A DNA stretch of 64,000 nt, taken from assembly GCA_014084085.1 (NCBI GenBank), contig NPFB01000016.1, forward strand, positions 67,769-131,768. Reading direction: 5' to 3'. Positions within the stretch are counted from its first letter, which is position 1. Every line of letters begins with the position of its first letter. A program made the translations under genes and the position numbers. Shown piece by piece: positions 9,705 to 22,900 of the stretch. This stretch comes from Hondaea fermentalgiana (Eukaryota; Sar; Bigyra; Thraustochytrida; Thraustochytriidae). The notes beneath the pieces were generated by a model that was given only the letters and a program-made list of their open reading frames with translations, did no database searches and was not told the DNA's origin.

Positions 9705-10917
9705 CTTGCTCGCTCACCTCTCCCTCGTGCAGGAAACCTTCGAAAGAACAGCGCAGGCTCCGCGCGGTCTCAATTACGCGTGTCTCCCGAGCCGCTGGCA
9801 GCCACTTTGGCCCTGCGCCTCCCTCTTGCCGTACTACGAGTTGAAGTCGCTCGCGTGCGGCCAGCGCGCAGGGACGCTTCACGGGTGACAGACAGACACT
9901 CAGCACTGGCTGCACCCGCAGAAAGACGCTGGTCCCTCCTTTATCCACTCCCTGTGCTCGGGCCTGCGAGGCTGGGTTGGCTAGGTCGGCACGCACGATG
10001 CAGGTCTGCTTGGTTGCTCGGCTGGCCGAGACCTCGCCACGGCTGTCGCATTTCTTTGCGACCACGAAGCGACTCGGAGTTGCAAATCGCCGCGATGGGA
10101 CGACGTTTCGACGTTGACGGGCTGCCGGAGATTTAAATCGCCGTGCGCCCGGCATTTCGGGGTTATAAATGCCCGCATGTCCCGGCGAGTGCGAACGGCG
10201 ACACTATCAATGCAGAGCAGAGCAGAGCAGAGCAGAGATGTTTCTACCTCTGTGCTATAGGCGGTCGCTCGAAGATGTCGTGTCTCTGATCAGAATCTCG
10301 CGGCCGGCGATTGACCTGGCTGCGAAGGGAGCCAGATGAAGAACAGCGATTGTCGCCCGCAAGCTGTCCCATTTCGAAGATATATTTGTCCGTAACGACA
10401 ACGACTTGCGAGTGTGGACGGACGTGTAATGGTAGAGCCTGATGAGGCCCGTCGAACAAGGACGCAAAGCGATGTGGACCACCGTCGAGTTTCTCTCCTC
10501 GGTGTTGGCCTGTCAAAGAAAAAAAAAGAATTGATCGCGGCAAACAGCAGCAATGCTGTGCGCAAGAGGGTGAGCATAATTAAAGGCTCACGTCTTGTTG
10601 ACGTCTTGCGCGAAAAGGGCTTCGCGTCGTTCACAACAGTGCAATGTTTGCTCTGCTCGGGGCGCAAGAAGCAAGCTCCCAAATGGCACGTATTGGCCTA
10701 CATGGCCGATGTCTTCCTTCCTTCCTTTCCTCGTTTTTATGATTTTGAGCAACCAATTCGGGTTTGGATCATCGTCGCAGAGCGCGGGCGCGCAGACTGC
10801 TGCGCGAGGTCTGCGGAGCTCGCTGGGTCCGCGGACAGCTCCGCGAAGGGGACGAGCGGCCGCGGGCAGATCCCGTCAGCTCCCTGAAGGACCCGCGCGC
10901 CCCGTAAGACGGCGGTC
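9705..10917. promoter_or_regulatory. Divergent spacer between metal ATPase and giant HECT gene
   Basis: This is 1.2 kb without a convincing gene. It contains a TATAAAT at 10164-10170 on the plus strand, a five-unit GCAGA run at 10211-10237, and GC-rich sequence before the HECT ATG. If the TATA-like element serves the HECT gene, its 5' leader would be about 700 nt or contain an intron. Confidence 0.4.
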
Positions 10918-13900
10918 ATGGCGGGGCGCGAACACGTTGGAGCACAGCGGGTCACAGGCGACGTGGAGATGCGCGACGTCCACGCCAACAGCAATGCCGA
11001 GGGCGGCAGCGGCAGCGGCGGCAGCAGCAGCAGCAGCAGCAGTGCCAGCGGCAGCGGAAACATCAGCAGCAACAGAAGCCGCTTGAGCTCAGAATCCTCC
11101 TCTTCTGCCCCGACTTGGCGCAACGTTGCGTACGGGGCAACTGCCCTCCTCGCTCTGGGCCTCTTGGGGGGCACGGGGTTTGCGCTCGCCCGCAAAATCG
11201 TCAAGTTCAGGGCAGGACGCATGAGCCGCGCAAGGAATGACTTCTTGCAGGCCGCGTGCGATGGTGACATCGACAAACTTGTCGATCATATTCGCGCAGG
11301 TAGAGATCTGTCCTGCGCCGACAAAAATGGCAGCAACGCCCTCATGCTCGCCGCGTGGGCCGGGCGACGCGAGGCCGTCATGATTCTCCTGCACAGCTCC
11401 GCTGACGTACACGCCGTCTCCCAGCACGGGTGGACCGCGCTCACCTACGCTGCTCGGGCCGGTGAGGCAGGAACTGTAGAAGCCCTCTTGGAATGGGGCG
11501 CCGACGTCAACGTTGTTGAGAACACGACTGGGGCCACGCCGCTCATGTTTGCCGCCTTTGTGGGCTCGCTGGAATGCGTGGAACTCCTCTTGAGCTACGG
11601 TGCCAATCCCCTGAGTGGAACGCGTCAGGGTGCTCTCGCCTTTGCATTTGCCGAGGAAAATGGCCACGAGGGCATCGCTGGCATGCTGCGGCATCGCACT
11701 GCCGAGGCTCAAGCAGAGATTCAGGCGCGCAAGGAGCGAGAAGAGGCTCTCGCAGCTCGGCACAAAGCCAAGCAAGCCTTCATGCTGCGCAAAAAACAAG
11801 AACAAGCCTACTTTCGTCGAATCGAGGAACAACGAGAAAAGGCAGCCAAAGAGCGCGCGGCATACCTAGCCTCTTTTGAGGGCCAAATGGAAATGTTATC
11901 AGTCGGATGCTACATCCCCCTCAACCACGCGACGGGGCGCGAGCTCGTGTGGGTCCTCATGGAGAAACGCTGGAACCGGACAGCGGCCACTGCAGCGCAA
12001 GCTCCCTTACGTCCGCGTCTTCAAAGCATGTCCGCCTCGACTGACTTTGAACCAATTCACAAGGATCTCTTGCGTCGACGTGCGCTTAATTCCCTGTCAC
12101 GACCCATGTTGAATAACGTCCAAGCAGCGGACAGCGACTCGGAAGAGGATGCAGAAGAGGATTCGGAAGAGGATCTGTCAGACGAGTCCATGAACGATGA
12201 CTCGGGACAGGAAGACGAAGATCAAGACACGGACGATGGGCAAAGCGCGAAAAGGTCGAACCACGTGCACGTTCGCGCTCCAAGTAGCGGGAGTATTCGT
12301 GCGCATGACAGACATCAACCTCCCCCGAGCAGCCTCGAGGGTCTTCTGGAGCTCGTGCGCCCGGCACTCGAAGAGTGCATGTCAAAGGATCCCCAGACCG
12401 CAGACCCCATCTACTTGGAGCGATTGCAAACAGCCGTCAAGGCCGTGAGTTTCGGAGAAAACGACCTCCAAGGCTCTCCTACATGGCTGGATACCAACGT
12501 TTATTCCACCACGGATCAGGCAGCCTACGCAGCTTTACGTATTCTTTCGGGACTGGGAAGCATGGCGGCAAGCTATTCTGCACGACTCCGTGACACCTCT
12601 GCGCTCTCTGCAGCTCGACTGCGCATGCCGTACTTTCTGCAAGTCGAGGCGCATCTCTTGCCGCCTCTTGCGCAGATTCTCGTGCTCATGACACAACTTC
12701 ACGCCTACAGTCCGCCAAACATGCCTCATGAAATATATCACCGCGCCTTTAGAGGTGCGCTCGAGCTTGTGAGAGCCCACCTGGCCACGATTGCAGTCCT
12801 GCGTCTCGAAACATATACTGTGCGCGAGCTCTTAGCGGTGCTTGGAGATGCGCTTCTTGTTGTTGCTCTTGGCAACTTGCCGGAACCCGGCGACGTAAAG
12901 AGCAATCAACACGCAAGTTCGAGCGCATGTTCACAATCAAGTGCGATGATAACCAAGTCAAGTCTGTCCAGCACGGGGGAATCGAGATCCTTGATTCGGA
13001 ATAGCTCGAGCTCTGGTGAAAATGGAACAGAAAACCTTCAGAGCCCCGCAGCGATGAAACGTAGCACCTCCGGGGAGGATGCTGGCAGCACCAACAGCAA
13101 TTCTTCAAATGAAGAAGCCATCGATGGTGTCAGACCTTCCATACACAACGGAGACACGTCGCGCGATCTATCGGGCGGCGCTAAGTCAAGAAACGCTGGA
13201 GACACGCCAAGGCCAGCTGCTCGGGATAGGGACAGCGATGTAGAGGAGGAGGAAGGTCCAGCTACGCTGGCATCGCGTATCTTTGCCAACTATCTCGCGG
13301 TCATGTCCCGTTCAAGTCAGGAGGAGGGTAGGTTTCTTGCTCGGCTTTGGAAGCCAACCAAGGACAAGCGCAAACTCCTCCTGCGCCAACACATCTCGGA
13401 GGCCTTTCAAGAACAGCGAGCCATCTCCTACTTGGTTTGCGAGGGCGCGGACTGCCCTCGGCCCTCGAGCGATGTCGGCGCTGGTCGCAAGCGCCTCGCC
13501 CGCGTGCTCGGGGTCTTTGACGTGCAGCGTAGCGCTGGCGCCCTTGTAGGTCGGAGGCCAGCGAGCAACGACTTGCTTCGACGCAAGTCCTCCAACCTCG
13601 AGGAGGTTGATCTACGCCACTCTATGACTGCCGGAAGTGGCGCGCTTCGACACCCGCGCACCTCGAGCACGATGCGGCGGGAATCCCTGTCGAATCGCGT
13701 TCGCGTCCGCTCCGTTCTTGGGGAACACAGCTCGGGGACAAACAGCACCTTGCTCAAGAGGCGATCACAAGCACTATTGACAATCCAGCGAGCTGCCAAG
13801 GCCTTTGTGGCTGCGGGAAAGACTCGATCCGAGCGTCGCGCTACCGTAGACTCTGGGGCGGGCGCCGCGCGCCACCACAAGCTCGACGTGCAGACAGGCA

Positions 13901-16900
13901 GCCTCCGTTCGCTTGATATCACCACAGGAACGACCGCCTCCCCGCGCGAGCGCAAGGTGATTCCTTTGGAGGATGTCGAGGCTGCGCTCTGCTCGAGCAC
14001 GGCAAATCTATGGCAGGGGCGTATACCAGGCCGCGTGGCAGAATGGATTCTTGACACACGTGCCATCGTCACTCGCGGAGTTCACGGTTTACTCGTGAGC
14101 GATGAACCACAACGGACCGTACGCGCCGACCTTCGCGAAGACGCACAAGCAATGGCAGACGAACTTGCGATGGGGGGGTTCATGCCTCAGGAGCTGTCTC
14201 TTTGGCAGCTATCTAATCCTCATGTCGATGCATCCTCGGGTGCTTCCTCGTCGTCGTCAGGAGCTGCGTCTTCACGAGCCGGGGGCGCCAAACTTCTTCA
14301 GGTTCTCCTCGACGCCATTGTAGAAAATGACGATGTTGATAGTGCGGTGGTGCTTCGCTGTCTGCAGGACGACCTCATTTCTCGTCTTCTTGTCATCCTC
14401 AAGGCGCGTCGTGAGCGCAATGATCGACCCGGCCCGCCTCTGACGCCTAGCGGATCTGACAAGGTGGAAAAAGTTCTTTTGGACCACTGCAATAAGATCT
14501 TTAGTGCCTGCTTGCAAAAGTGTTCGCGCGAAGGTGGATCTGATCGCGCGGCTCGCGCGCGGCGATCAAGTACAAGTAGTACTCGTGGTCGCTCCTCGCT
14601 CGGCTCCGCGTCATGGCGGCACGACGGCGATAGTGACGTGGCCGAGTCTCGGTGGCAGTCCAGCCAGATTTCAAGGCTTGCAGACCAAGATATCGTCCAG
14701 GGAGAAGACCAAGCGGCCGAAAATGGACGCTGGTTAATTGAAGACGTTGTCTGCGAGCTGATCGAGCGTCTCGTCTCGCTCAAAGACTGGCACGAGGGCG
14801 CAGAGAAGCTCCATGCGCCGCTCTTGGATCTTTTGCAGGCGAGTTACACCCCTGGCTACATTCGAACGACTGTCACGGTGTTGTTGTGCGCATTTGCGCG
14901 AGGGCGCATGCGGGTTGTTGATTTCTCAAGCACCATTAATGAACCCATGGAAAGACTCTTGCGCGGGAAACTCTTTTCGCGACCTGCCCAAGCAAGCCCA
15001 GCCGATCAAGAGGCGGTCGAAGTGTTTTTGCAGGACTTGGCGCGGACGCCCGCCCAGCCCGTGCACCAATCTGATGCCCAGGCTCTGCATGCGCTTGTGA
15101 GTTCTCGCAGCGAAATGCGCCCAATGACCATGCAGTCCCGGGGCAAACCTGCTGTGCTCGAAGACGTCGTGCGCATTTGCGCCGCTGCTTATCTCAAACA
15201 CACGGGTCTCGCCATCTTTGCCTACGACGCAGCTTACGGTCTCGCGGATCTCGAGCCTACCAAGCAGAACGCAAAGGTAAATCTTTTGCCCAAGCCGGTC
15301 ATTGACATTTGGAAAGCTGCTTGGAGTGCAACGCACACCATCATAAGCGTGCATCGGGACCACCAGCGCATTATCTGTGCGCACGAGGGCTGTACGCATG
15401 CTGCCGTTGCCGAAGACGACGGAGGCTGGCGCTGCGAGGTCGGTCACATGAGCGACACGAATAAAGTAGAGGAATCGCAGACTTATCAAGAAATCTGTGC
15501 TGACGTTGCGGCAAGAGCACGTATTCTTTTGAATCAGCACGCGGACTCGCGGGCCATGGCAATGCTTACGATAAGCATGTCGCAGGCTTCAGACTCGGAC
15601 GAGGAGTCGATGGGTAACGATACATCGTCTCGTGACACTCCGGGCCGCATTTCTGGCCTTTCTGGCAGACTCTCCAACGCACCTCAGTTCGAGCAGATCG
15701 CTTTCGACTTTGGCCCGATGCTCAAGCACGCTCAGTACTTTATTGAGTCGTCTGCCTCGGACGGCATCAAGCCCGACAGCCTAGAACTCTACCTCAAGGC
15801 AAAGTTCAGGCATAGCCGCTTCCGTCTTGCTGCGTTGGATTCTGTACAAAGCGTCTTTCGTTCCGTACTCCGTATTCATGCGAGAGCGCAGCGCCAGCAG
15901 AGCGAGTTTAGTCTACGAAGTGCGTCGACTCGCGACCTCGGTGTTGCGCAGAGCAGCAACGTTTTGTCTGTTGCTTCGAGCATGCGAGGCGAGCGGCTCA
16001 GCAAAAAGGAAAGTCTCTCGGACGTCACGCCTGCCATTGGCGCGCCGCAAGCCGCGCTCGATGCCGTTCTTGCAGCAGTGCGCGATATTTATGCAGCCAT
16101 GCCTCGCCCTGCGGGCGTTGCCGGCCATCATCCTCTCGACTACCAAATGCCAACGGACCACGCGGAAGCCATTCAGCATGCGTCAATGGATATTATGGAG
16201 ATGCTCTTGACCGTGGCGGAAAAGAACGAATGCGTTGACGAGATTTCTCTCGTCCTCGAGGTCTTACAAATTATCTCTATCCGCGAGTGCGATCATGAAG
16301 AGGTACAAGACCTTCACATTGTGCCTCGACTCATTGCTCTCCTGAACCGTATCAACGCCGACTTCAATGACCCTTACCTTCAGGGCTGTGTGTGGTCGGT
16401 ATTCACGCGCATTGCGCTGCAAGCCTTCTTCTCGCCCTGGCTGGATTCACCGCTTACCTCCCCGCGCGGAGACGGCACTGCATCGGCCTCGCAAATGGAA
16501 CTTTCTGATGACCTCGACGACGAAGCCGTCGTGGAGGACGGTGCCGCAGCCACCGACGGTTCCGTGGACTGGCAAGCTGGGTTCGATGGTCTACAATGCC
16601 TCCTTGCCCTGACCATGTACCATGAAATCAGCAAGCATGTCACGACGATGCAGGATCCTATGGATCCGAGATACGAAAGCGCCGAGCGACTTTGCCACGG
16701 CTTTGTGTGTCTCCTTGGCAGTCTGTGTTGCAACCGTCGCATTATGCGCATGTTTGCGGGACTCTTTGCTAGCCCCAACGCAGAGGAAGCACCATTTCGT
16801 GCCGGAAACCTCGATACGCCTCGGCGTGCAAGTGCAGAATATGCACCCGCCTCGCACCTTATTCTCGCGCTCATCACGTGCTCGTCTCCTCGTGTACAAC

Positions 16901-19900
16901 AGCTCGCGATTCGGCTTGGATGGCGCCTGCTCCTTTTTTGCGACGCTTCGGACATGACCCCGCGGCTGTTTCGCGTGGCTGGAAGTTGGGCGCTAAGTCT
17001 CAAGCCCCAAACTCCATCCGCGCTATCAGCCGATCTCGCTCTCGAGTGCGCGGGTATGCTTCGGAATTTGGCCGTCAAAGGTCGGTCAACGTGGCGTCCC
17101 GCCATTTTGCGTGCTGCTGGTGCAGCTGCGGAAGAGTACTTGCGCACCGCACCCGACTGCTCACAAGAAGTTCTCTACGAATTTTGGACCACGCTTGCAG
17201 TGCTCGACATGTCGTCGCCCTCAACGCTTCGCCCTGGATGCAGGGTCAAGGTTGTAGCGGACGCTTCCGGGCTCGCGGGCTGGAATGAGTCAAAGCCCAA
17301 TCAGGAATACGGTATCGTGATTCGATCTTCTCGACGCGCGGCAAGCGCGACACGTCCGAATGAGATGGGTGCCCTTGCTGGCGGCCTCGAGCCGCGGAGC
17401 AGTATTTCCAGTTATGCGAGCGAGACCTCCTCCTGCATGGTGATCTTGGACTCGGACGCATACCGCATCCCGGTCAAGTGCGACGCAGAAAAGGTATTAC
17501 CCATCACGATCCTTCTCGAGGAATTTCAGGATCTCTTTGCCTCACTTCGAGGTTCATCGTGGCTCTTGAGAAGTGTGGAGCTGTTCACAACACGCTTCTG
17601 GAGCGTTTCCTTGCAGCAGGATCTGGTATGGAGTGAGCTTAAATCCATGTGTATGAGCGTCTTGCACGCATGGTTGTCAACAGATGCTTCGCACGCAATT
17701 CAAACGATTGCCGCCTCTGGCACCCCAGTGTGGAGAAATCTGGTGGCCATTTGTGCCTGTCCAGCGCCACGCTCTTCGCTGGACAGCGTTGATGATATTA
17801 TCTCAACCCGCCAGGCCATGCACGATATCAAGTCCGTTCTCGGTGAGCTAGCTGTGTCACCGATGGAGGCCATGATGGAGCGAGCTCGAGGCAAAGCTGA
17901 GAGGGACGCTGCTCGTAAAAAGGCGTTTGCGGCCGCGGCAACGGCTGCCGCGCGTTCTGCAACATCTTCAGTGGCTTCCTCCCAAAGTTCCGGAAACGAA
18001 CTGCAGGCACCCGAGCCTGTCACCGGCGTACCTCTGGTTGCCAACGAGGAAAGGGACGCTGGCACCCTTGTGCATGCATCGTCGCGTGGCTCGGACGGCA
18101 GCAAGGCGAGCGACCTAGGAAGCGAGGACGATCCATTTGCTAAAGCGATAGAAACAACGGGCGAGGGCGCAAAGGCGCAGACTCCGTCGAAAGCTTCGCG
18201 CCCGCGCTTGCAGCAGGCTTCTCCAGTGCAGGGCCAGAAGTCTCTTCTTGCTGAACCGGTGCTTGCCAAAGGCCGTCGAGCCGCGCTCGCTCGACAGGCG
18301 AGCACTCAAATGTTTGCGTCAGATATTGCCGAAAGTGACGGCGATAGCGATACGGGTCACAACACCTCAATGCGCGATCAAAAAGAATCTGGACAAGATA
18401 CAGGCGCAAGCGCAGGCGAAGGCGCTCACACAAACGTTCCCCCCATGCTGAATGGATCGTCTGTTGACGACAGCAGTGGAGGTCCTTCGTCTCGTGATCA
18501 TCATACCGAGGACGATAGTAATCGCATTGAGTACGCAAGCACAGCTCCTGGTGCTTTTGAAGATCCGATTTTGACGGATACCACGAGTGCTCAAGGAAGC
18601 GAGCCGAGAACGCCAACATCTCCCGATGGCAGGGAGGTCGAGGGCGCGCCAGCTGATGGTGCTCAGGACAGGGCGCTTGATCCTGTGCTCGCACAACGAT
18701 CGAATCGTACGCTTCGCCGAAGCAGCTCCGCCAACACCCACCGACGCGAACGGCGGCATTCTAGCGGAGCGGGCAGCACTCACTCTCAAACGGGTCGTCG
18801 GCGATCAGGCAGTACAGGGGCCGCAAAGAAGACGGTCAAATTCGAGAGTCCAGCAGCCGCTGTTTTGCAGACGCCTTTTCGCGAGATTGACCGCGAAGAG
18901 CGCATCAATTATGCGTTTGAGCTGCAGGTGGAGCGCAATCGACGCCGCGCTCGCATGGAGCGAAAGCGTCGCGCGGCGCGACGTCTTCGCACCCTTTCTT
19001 CGTCTGTCGCTCGGCAGCAGCTAGCATCGTCTTCGCTGCCACCACGGCAGCTACGACAAAGCCAGAGCGGGCCGCCTAACGATTTTGACGCTCTCGACGA
19101 AGGTGGCCATTTGGAGGTAGATGTGCAGAATGAGATGGATCGTGGGCCTTTCTGCCTCCCTGACACGCCACGAGGCCGTGACGCTGCGGCGCTTCCCCTT
19201 CCTGTCGAGCTTCCAACGGTGGATACCATGCTTTCACTTCCCGTTTCTTCGCAAAAACAGGGAGGCCCGGGTGAACTCGGCTCGCAGTCTCTGCGTTTGC
19301 AACCCTTGCGCGCTGTCGTGCGGGAAGGAACGTTGCTCAGGGTTTCGCAGTACGAAACGGGCGTAGTGAAGCAAGTTGAGCAGTCTACTGGTGGTCAAGA
19401 GCTAGCGCTTGTGCATATCTGCAACTCACTCACGGGCATGCAGACAACGAAGTGGCGAAACATTGGCGACCTTGAACTGAGCGAGGATATTATCTCGGAC
19501 CGCTACTTGCTTTCCCCGCAGGATTCAGGACTTCGTGGCACCGGAGGCACCGGAGGCGGTAGCCCTGGCCTTTCTGCGTTTTCCTCGCCACGCGGTCGAC
19601 GGAGCAGTGATGGGAACGGATCAACGTCAGGAGGCAGTGACGGATCCTCTGTTGGCGCCGGTTCTGAGTCCGCAAAACGCAAGCTGTCCAGCGAGCTTCG
19701 TCAGCTTTTCACGCGAAGTGCCATTCTGAATGCGCGACGCGGTGCCGTGGCCGCCATTTCCGGCTCGGTTGGATCTGCAAGCGATACGGGTCAAATGCAG
19801 CTGCTCCTCGGGGAGGCAGGCGGCGCATCGCAGATTCTCGGCATGCTCAAACTTTGCGAGAGTTCGGCATCGACAGACGTGCCCCAGCAGCCCCTGAGCA

Positions 19901-22900
19901 GTGGGCTCGATGACCAGTCGTCCGAGACCACCTTGGCAGGGATGAGCGACTCGGGAGGCGCCGCCGTAAATGGTTTGTGGCGCGCTGTCGCCATGCTCTT
20001 TCAGACCAATGACGAGTTCGCCGACATGCTCTTGGATGAGGCAATTCTCTATTTGTCCATCACCGCCAAAAATACGCTCTTCTTTGAGACACCGCACCCA
20101 CTATGTCCTGTCGAAGAGCTTGACGTGGGTGTCACCGACGCGAGTTCCGATGATGATATTGGCAGCATGTTAGGTTCCATGGACGGTATGAGTCACGCTT
20201 CCTCCGCTATGCACGTGAGCGAGCTGGTGAGCCCGCCTGCTTCACCGCGTCATCATCATGGCTCGACGCTTAGTCGTCGGTCCGGCTCGGCGGCCTCGGA
20301 TGATGTGCGTCCACCCACGAGCGTTGGGACTGGAGTTGGGTCTTTTCGCTCAAATAGCGGCGGGGCCTCGCCGCAGCCCTCCGACGAGTCAGAGCCTGGA
20401 TTCCCAACCGACGGTCTCCCCGCACCTCCGCCACTCGCACGCTCCAAGCGGCTTTCGGGAAGTCAACGATTTTGCATTCAGGGAGCATCGGGCCTTCTCG
20501 TCGAGTTTGACCGTCGGAGTTCGGTCATTTCCGACGCGACCCAGGTCACCCTCTCGTACGACATTCAGGACCGCGAGGTCATCACTGTCCTTGGCGAAGG
20601 TGGGGCCGACACGTGGCGTCCGGTTGTCGTGAGTGGGGATACCTGCTACATGCACTGGAGCGTAAATCAGACTGATATTCTTGGTGCCCTGCAGCGCCTG
20701 GACGAGCTTGGTGTCGACATTGACGAAGTGGCGTGGGGCGTTGCTGTTCGCGTGCGTAGCCTCGAGGATGTTGCAAACGCCGATGAGATGAAAGTTCTGG
20801 AGCGACCCTTTGGCTGGCGCCTTCTGCAGGTCGTCGCGGAGAACCCGTCTCGCGTGCTCACGCGCATCAATTGCGGGGCGCCCTTTTTCCAAACGGCCGT
20901 CAGCTACTTGCGCACCAATCATCTTGCCTTCAAACCAGAGCTTTGCGAGGTCTTGACGCTTCTCGTTAAAGCTCGAATAAACGCTCGCGTGAACAGCAAG
21001 ACCTCAAGCGCCTGGGACGCAATCATGCGTAAGGGGCTCTACAAGCTTCATCATGACCTGCTCTTGCTCTTTGACGAGGTGGCAGAGGACGGTTTTACTT
21101 CTGTCTCTCCGTACTTTGTGTGCTTGCTTGAGCTTCTCGTACTTTGTCGAAATTTGTGGGCACTTCAAGATGCTCCGCTGCCAACGAACTCGCGCGGAAA
21201 TGGAGCTACCAACCCTGTCTCTCCCTCAACGCAAGGCAATGGCAGGAGCGGGGGTTCCAAGGATGTGACCAGGTCGATCTTGAACGATGCCGGAACAAGG
21301 TCTGGGGCCCCGGCTCTCTTGGCAACACAAGACAGCATGGGGGCTCTCACGGAGTCGAACCCGATGGCAGAAGCATTGGCTGCGGAAGGCGCCCCTCATC
21401 TCAGACCGAATGGTGCGAATGGCAATGGTCATGCGCGTGGTGAAGAGAAAGAGCAAAGCAAAAAGAGTTCCCGTGACGCGGTCCAGGGTATGATATCAAG
21501 CAAGACTCCAAAAGCCCCTCTATGCACTCTTGTCGTCTTCGGCTGTCGAGAAAACTCAAAAATGGTCATGGACTGTGAGACATGTCACCTCACTGGACCT
21601 GACGCCGTGTGTCTCGCCTGTGCAGCCACGTGCCACGCGGGTCACGTGCTCCGGAATGAACGCACAACAACGGCGCCTTGCGGGTGCAGCATGCGGGGAC
21701 CGGAGGCATGCGGGGCTCTGCGGCCTTTTGCAGACGTCTGGAAGATCGGACCCGCCGATCGAACGTGGTTCGATGTGGTGTGCCAGACTGCTGATGTGAT
21801 TGATTGCATAAGCAATCAGACCCGGGCCCTTCCCTTGCCATTCATTCGCGAAGCATACCGAACATGCACAGATGGCAAGCTTTTGCGTCTGTGTCTGCGA
21901 AGTCTCGAAGAGTGCTTGCGGAGCGAGGTGCAAGATACATGGTGGGATCGAGACGCGCGACACATGTGGGCGAGCATGTTGGACCAGGGCATGGATTCCG
22001 TGGCAGAGGTTGCCTTTGGTCTCAAGGTGTTGGCGGGCTCCCTTTTGCCAGCCGCCTTTCAAAGCTGGTGGAAGGACCGCCAACGTGACTGGTTCAACAA
22101 GATCCACACCAATCAGGCGTGGGAGCTCGCCCAAGCCATGGTCCAACTAAACTTTGCTCTGAGCTCGACGGCGTGTTACCCCGAATGGGACGCTCGCCAG
22201 CAGAACTGGATTTCAACGCTCGCTGGCATTGCGGACCTTGGGGACGCCAACAGCTGCACGTACCTGCTGAGCGAAGACTTTCCGCGGCCCCAAGTTTATT
22301 TTCGGTGCACCACGTGCGGTGGGATGGAGGTGTGCGAAACATGCGCGGCCCGACACGCGCAGGCGGGCCACGACTTGATTGAAAACTCAGGTGCAGGCTT
22401 TTGCGACGAGAGAACGCAGCTTCCCCCGGAGCGGCGGAAGCCACGCGTTGCGGACTTTGAGTACCACTCGGGTCCGAATTTCGAGAGACTGCACGATTTG
22501 TATTGGATGAATCACGAAGGCGAAGACGATGTGAGCGATGATCAAGTCCCTACGGAGCCGCGCACGCTTGCGGCGCTTCTCAATGTTCCGTTCGGACCCT
22601 TTGAGAGTTTACACAAAGGCCAAATGAGCTTGTCGCGGCTTCGCCCATGCTCACCAGAGGCGAATTCGAACCTGATGGAACGCTGTCTCGAGGGCATCCT
22701 CATTGAGCTTTTGAGCGTCAAGGAGGGCTGCGATCTGTTGTGCGTATCCTGCGACGCAGATCACGGCTTCTCACTGGCTCTCGGAAGCCTTTTGTCGAAC
22801 GGGCAGCCGCCCTTTGGCAATGCACGGATCCATGGTCTCGTTGCTTCGGACGTTACGGCAAGGCGTGTCCGAAGTAATATGCACGTCCTACGCACAGACT

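Noticed and set aside
10164..10170. TATAAAT as a firm core promoter of the HECT gene
   Set aside because: It lies about 750 bp before the ATG and no initiator or transcript evidence is visible; kept only as a note in the spacer entry.
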